Below the pieces are notes generated by a model, which saw nothing but the letters and a program-made list of their open reading frames with translations, was not told the DNA's origin and ran no database searches. Positions 60,260-64,000 of a stretch of 64,000 bases of DNA are shown piece after piece. This stretch comes from Hetaerina americana (lineage: Eukaryota > Arthropoda > Insecta > Odonata > Calopterygidae): positions 43,830,027 to 43,894,026 of the forward strand of contig JAKTNV010000010.1 in assembly GCA_022747635.1 (NCBI GenBank). Reading direction: 5' to 3'. The translations under genes and the position numbers were made by a program. Within the stretch, counting starts at the first letter, position 1. The number at the start of each line of letters is the position of its first letter.

Positions 60260-63200
60260 GATCCATGATGACATAACTGCTTTCCACTGCGTTACGTATG
60301 TGTTTGCTCGGTGCTAAACGTACGCATTAGAGATAGTGTCCCTATTTTTGGGATATTCCCTCGAATCGAAGAGGGGTTGTGAAGAGAGTGGCGTGTGTAC
60401 AGATACGAGTATGCGTGGGGAAACCTTACGCGTCCCCATGCTTATGCAGTTAGGGCTTTCATCCGTGATATGGAGGCCATACACATTCCTGGTAAGGTTT
60501 ACGCCTAAGAGGAGACATCTTTCTTATCCCGGGATATTGCTTTGCGCCTTTTTTTTTTGCTTCTTTACTTTTTATAATGTTTCCTTTGGCCTTTGTTTCA
60601 AAGGCGTGATTCTGTTCCAGACAATCACACCTTTGAATTGTGACAGGAGACGTCTGCTGATGCCTCATGGCCACACTTTCGGCCGTATCATGTCCTCTAT
60701 CGATTTATCGATCCACGCAACCCTTTATCAAACACTGAACATTCGGCCGGTTGGGGACAACAGCTCCTGTCACCAAGGGAATGCCCGGCGCACACACAAT
60801 GGATCCTTCACGCACGAGTTGGTTTCCTCGAATACACGTACCAGCAGAAATCCGCTCACATCGTCGTTGCTGTACACCTTGCACCATCTCTTTTACAAGC
60901 AGAACTGTGACTGATCGTTTGGGGGCTCTTGAGGTGAAATGCCAAATGATCAACCGTTCAAACGCCACCGTGTAAATGAATGTCGTTTGTATCTTCTGCC
61001 ACATTTATTTTAATTGTGGTTCCAGGAACAAAAATCGAATGATGCTAGCGGTCACGACCTTGTTCCACGTACAACGGAAGGGTGGAATGTGTTGTAAAAG
61101 ACATGCACGTTTTGAAGAAGGATGTGATAATTACTGCAACTCTCAACGAAAGTCGAGTTGTGGATCTTAAGAAAGTCCCTTTGTAACTACGAGCTCTTAT
61201 ATCGTCAGAGCAAAGCCAGCCACTTCAGTTAAGGAACTGTGACGATGTGGCCTCGGAGGGATGGTGAAATAAAATGACGATTTAGCGTCAAATTGCGTGT
61301 ATGCATGAGAGGAGTGTTGCTCAACTTTCGGAAAGGCACTTACAGCAGTTGTGGTGACGACTACAAATACTAAGACCAGATGCGTACTTCTTTGCCCTAA
61401 TAGTATGATATATTATGCCTCTGAACCTTATCGTTTTACTTTTTATTCAGGAAATATATAGCTGAATTCGAGAAAATGAGACGGGTTGCTTATCATGGTG
61501 ACGAAAAATGGTGTGCGATGTTTTTTGACTCCGCTGCGTGGTAATAACAGATTAATGATCGGAAAATAGTCGCATATCACTGGCGAGGAGGGATTGTGGG
61601 AGCGGAGAGCACTCATGGTCGCCCCATTCATCCGCGTTCTACATGTACTGGTATGATCCCATCAGGAAGTCCATTTAAGGGGATGGGATTCTTACTCAGT
61701 CGATGTGCTGCTGTTTCTTACGGCGTGGAAAGTTAGCTTCAACATCTAAAGGTGACTCAGTATCCAGAGGTACCATTAGAATCAATCTGCGATTGCCTCT
61801 CCGATTGGACAATACTTTTTACGAGTATGAGCAAAGCTGCTGTCCGCGTAGACTCAGCGAGAAAAAAATCGCCCTTAAACCACTGTTAACGTCTTTATTC
61901 TTTTGGATTCAAAACACCATTTTTTTTGCTGGTAAAATTAAGGTATTTCACAACTAATGATCAGCAGTGGGAAATAATAGGAGGTCGATGCCATCGTAAT
62001 TGAACATTTGTAGTGGTGTTGATAAATAAGATTTGACGTGATGGAGATTTAATTATCATTATTTATTTATTATTATTTAAGAATTTATATCGTTGCAATT
62101 AGGCAATTGACCGGGTGGCAACGGTCAAGTCTGGTCAACGGTCACTCTTACAATGCACCTACATATATGCACAAGAAGACGTATGAACGAAAGAATATTA
62201 TATTTACTAATACATAAGAATGTAGTTAAATATTCACCCACTATAATGGAAATGCTCATATGCTCCATAGTCTAATGGATATGAGTATCTGATTTGGGTG
62301 TGGTTAAGAACGTAGTCCCAGTGAGACGCCGGTGGTGGCGACATATTCCATGGTCCACACTTTGTGTAGAAAGATTCTGTAGCGGTATTTCTTGTACTTT
62401 TTCTCTGGTTTCTTGTCCATGGAGTCTGTTTAATGATGCGATAGATATAATATGACCTATTTCGATATTCATATTTGCCATGAATTCAATACATTTATAA
62501 CAATATATACATAATCAAAAGAATTTGCCATTATGCTATGTTTTTCATTGGTTATCGAGGAAAAGATTTGTGTTATGACATAATAAACCGCGCAAAAACT
62601 TGGCGTGAGTGCTAAATTAGTATAGATTTGGAATATGGCAGCCTACATGTACCTACGACTGTCACCAGCGCGAGTGTTTTGATTTAATGGCACCGGGTTT
62701 ACTTCGTTATACGTGTATACTCTTTAATTTTACTTCCCCAGGTGCCCCTGTGTGTGACCTGTATCGTTCATTTCAAAGTCACAGACAGTGACCCATTCGC
62801 ATCGCTTCTAAATAATGGATATTCTAAAGCGGGTCCTAAGTCAATAGTTTTTTGTTTAATGGATCATTCGTGGAACCCTAGTGGTCATCTTTAGTTTTTC
62901 GTGAAACCCAAGACGATTAAATGAACCATAAATGTATTTCTGTATTATTTACGTATCACCGAAACGGAAATTTACCCAAGGAAAATCATAGTTTCACAGA
63001 AGACAGTTCCGGAAAAGAATTGGCAATGAACGTTACAATGCTTGATGCTAATGAAATAGAAATTCTACCGACCGTAACTCGTGATAGGCGCAGGCATCAT
63101 GCGTATACCTGCCAAGAAACTGATTGAACTGCTGGAAAATTCTAATTTTTGTCACGGAGAAGATGATATTCACCTTACATCTTGCCTGATTGTAATGTAC

Positions 63201-64000
63201 TATTTTTGAATGCTTTCTATTTTGCACTCAGTAGTTTCGATTCCCAATAATGCGACAAATTTCATTTAAACAATTGCAGCTTCTAAAATGTTAATGGCCA
63301 AAGGCTTTTCCATCTGTTTTGTCGCAAATAATAATAATAATCGAGGTTAACCGTCCGTCGATTTCTGTTTTATGAAACATCAAGCTTATCGTTTCGTTTG
63401 TTCATGGCCTGAGTAAATCCGTGAGGAGCTTCAATCCCGCGGGTGAACGCTCATTCCCTCGGAATGGATACGATGGCCGAAAGTTTATTTAGGACGAGTT
63501 TGGAAGCATTGATTTGATTGCGCGCTATTCGGACATGTGGACGCCCAATTCCCCAAAGGCTATTGGTGCTCCAAAATCTTCGGGGAATCCTTTTATCTTG
63601 TGTGCCAAAAACTAGGGACAATGTCCAGGGCAGTCAAGATTGTATAACTAGAAGCTCTAAAGACCTTAAAATTAGTGTAGAAAAAATTCCATACAGCCGC
63701 AGGAAGGGTATGGCCATGAGAATTTGATAGTTGTTTCAACATTTGCAAATATACTAAATATTTTCTGATTGAAAGACTCGTATCTTAATCCGGCATTCCG
63801 ACTATTTAGTATTTTAAGTTTTCAAATGGTAAATATTTTGGTCAATAATGTTAAATAAAAAATCTGATGTTGCCAGGTGAATAATTTCGTCATAATTATA
63901 GTATTTATTTCAACAAAAATTAAGATTAATACGAGTAATAATTCGTAATTATTAATAATAACTAATCAGACTTAAAATAAAATTTCAAATATTTTTCACT
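60260..64000. other. No recognised gene
   Basis: Frames at 60336-60914 (plus) and 60705-61004 (minus) overlap and match no known family. The rest is AT-rich with short frames. No repeat or RNA gene recognised to the end of the window. Confidence 0.45.

Noticed and set aside
60336..61004. A 192-residue plus-strand frame and a 99-residue minus-strand frame
   Set aside because: They overlap and match no known protein; composition does not favour either.

Overview
This looks like eukaryotic, probably arthropod, nuclear DNA that is intergenic or deeply intronic. It is AT-rich with scattered CpG- and pyrimidine-rich islands, long (TA)n and (TG)n microsatellites, and many interspersed repeats. The only coding sequences I recognise belong to transposable elements: a Jockey-clade LINE reverse transcriptase and a deleted mariner. 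The arthropod assignment rests on the combination of Jockey, mariner, tRNA-derived SINEs and Penelope-type hammerhead motifs; I cannot name a species. No host protein gene, rRNA or confident functional tRNA was recognised. Short or intron-split exons could be missed, because I worked by eye from sequence alone.

Layout. 1-4.8 kb holds nothing recognised. 4.8-5.4 kb is a TA/TG microsatellite cluster around a foldback repeat with two opposed hammerhead-ribozyme-like motifs. 5.4-11.3 kb holds no recognised gene but has a pyrimidine-rich tract (7.15-7.54 kb) and a CpG-rich island with an E-box/CRE-like site (8.2-8.7 kb). 11,267-12,019 is a mariner deletion derivative with perfect 33-bp terminal inverted repeats and TA target duplications. 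17.0-18.6 kb is a nested cluster of foldback repeats, (TA)n tracts and a tRNA-like SINE head. 19.7 kb, 28.7 kb, 35.4 kb and 60.1 kb carry further hammerhead-like motifs, two of them in copies of the 5 kb foldback family. 26.7-27.1 kb is a foldback with 107-bp arms running directly into a (TA)43(TG)17 tract. A tRNA-derived SINE family (called A here) is seen at 22.9, 29.0, 35.1 and 45.5 kb. 37.1-39.0 kb is a 5'-truncated Jockey-clade LINE on the minus strand with an uninterrupted reverse transcriptase. 49.7-50.5 kb is a compound SINE array (called B here) holding a perfect 234-bp palindrome with no spacer and two tandem tRNA-like heads. 50.6-58.2 kb is quiet. 58.3-60.3 kb has microsatellites, a third foldback subfamily and the cleanest hammerhead-containing inverted repeat. 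60.3-64.0 kb holds nothing recognised.

How the parts fit. The window is best read as layers of mobile-element debris. The most interesting theme is a set of short foldback repeats that carry hammerhead-like cores (C-T-G-A-N-G-A, a short stem II, then GAAA and a palindromic ACGT-type stem III) and repeatedly abut (TA)n tracts. Small hammerhead variants of this shape are known from Penelope-like retroelements, so these are probably non-autonomous Penelope-type remnants. The Jockey reverse transcriptase could in principle supply machinery for SINEs, but no shared 3' tail is visible to connect them.
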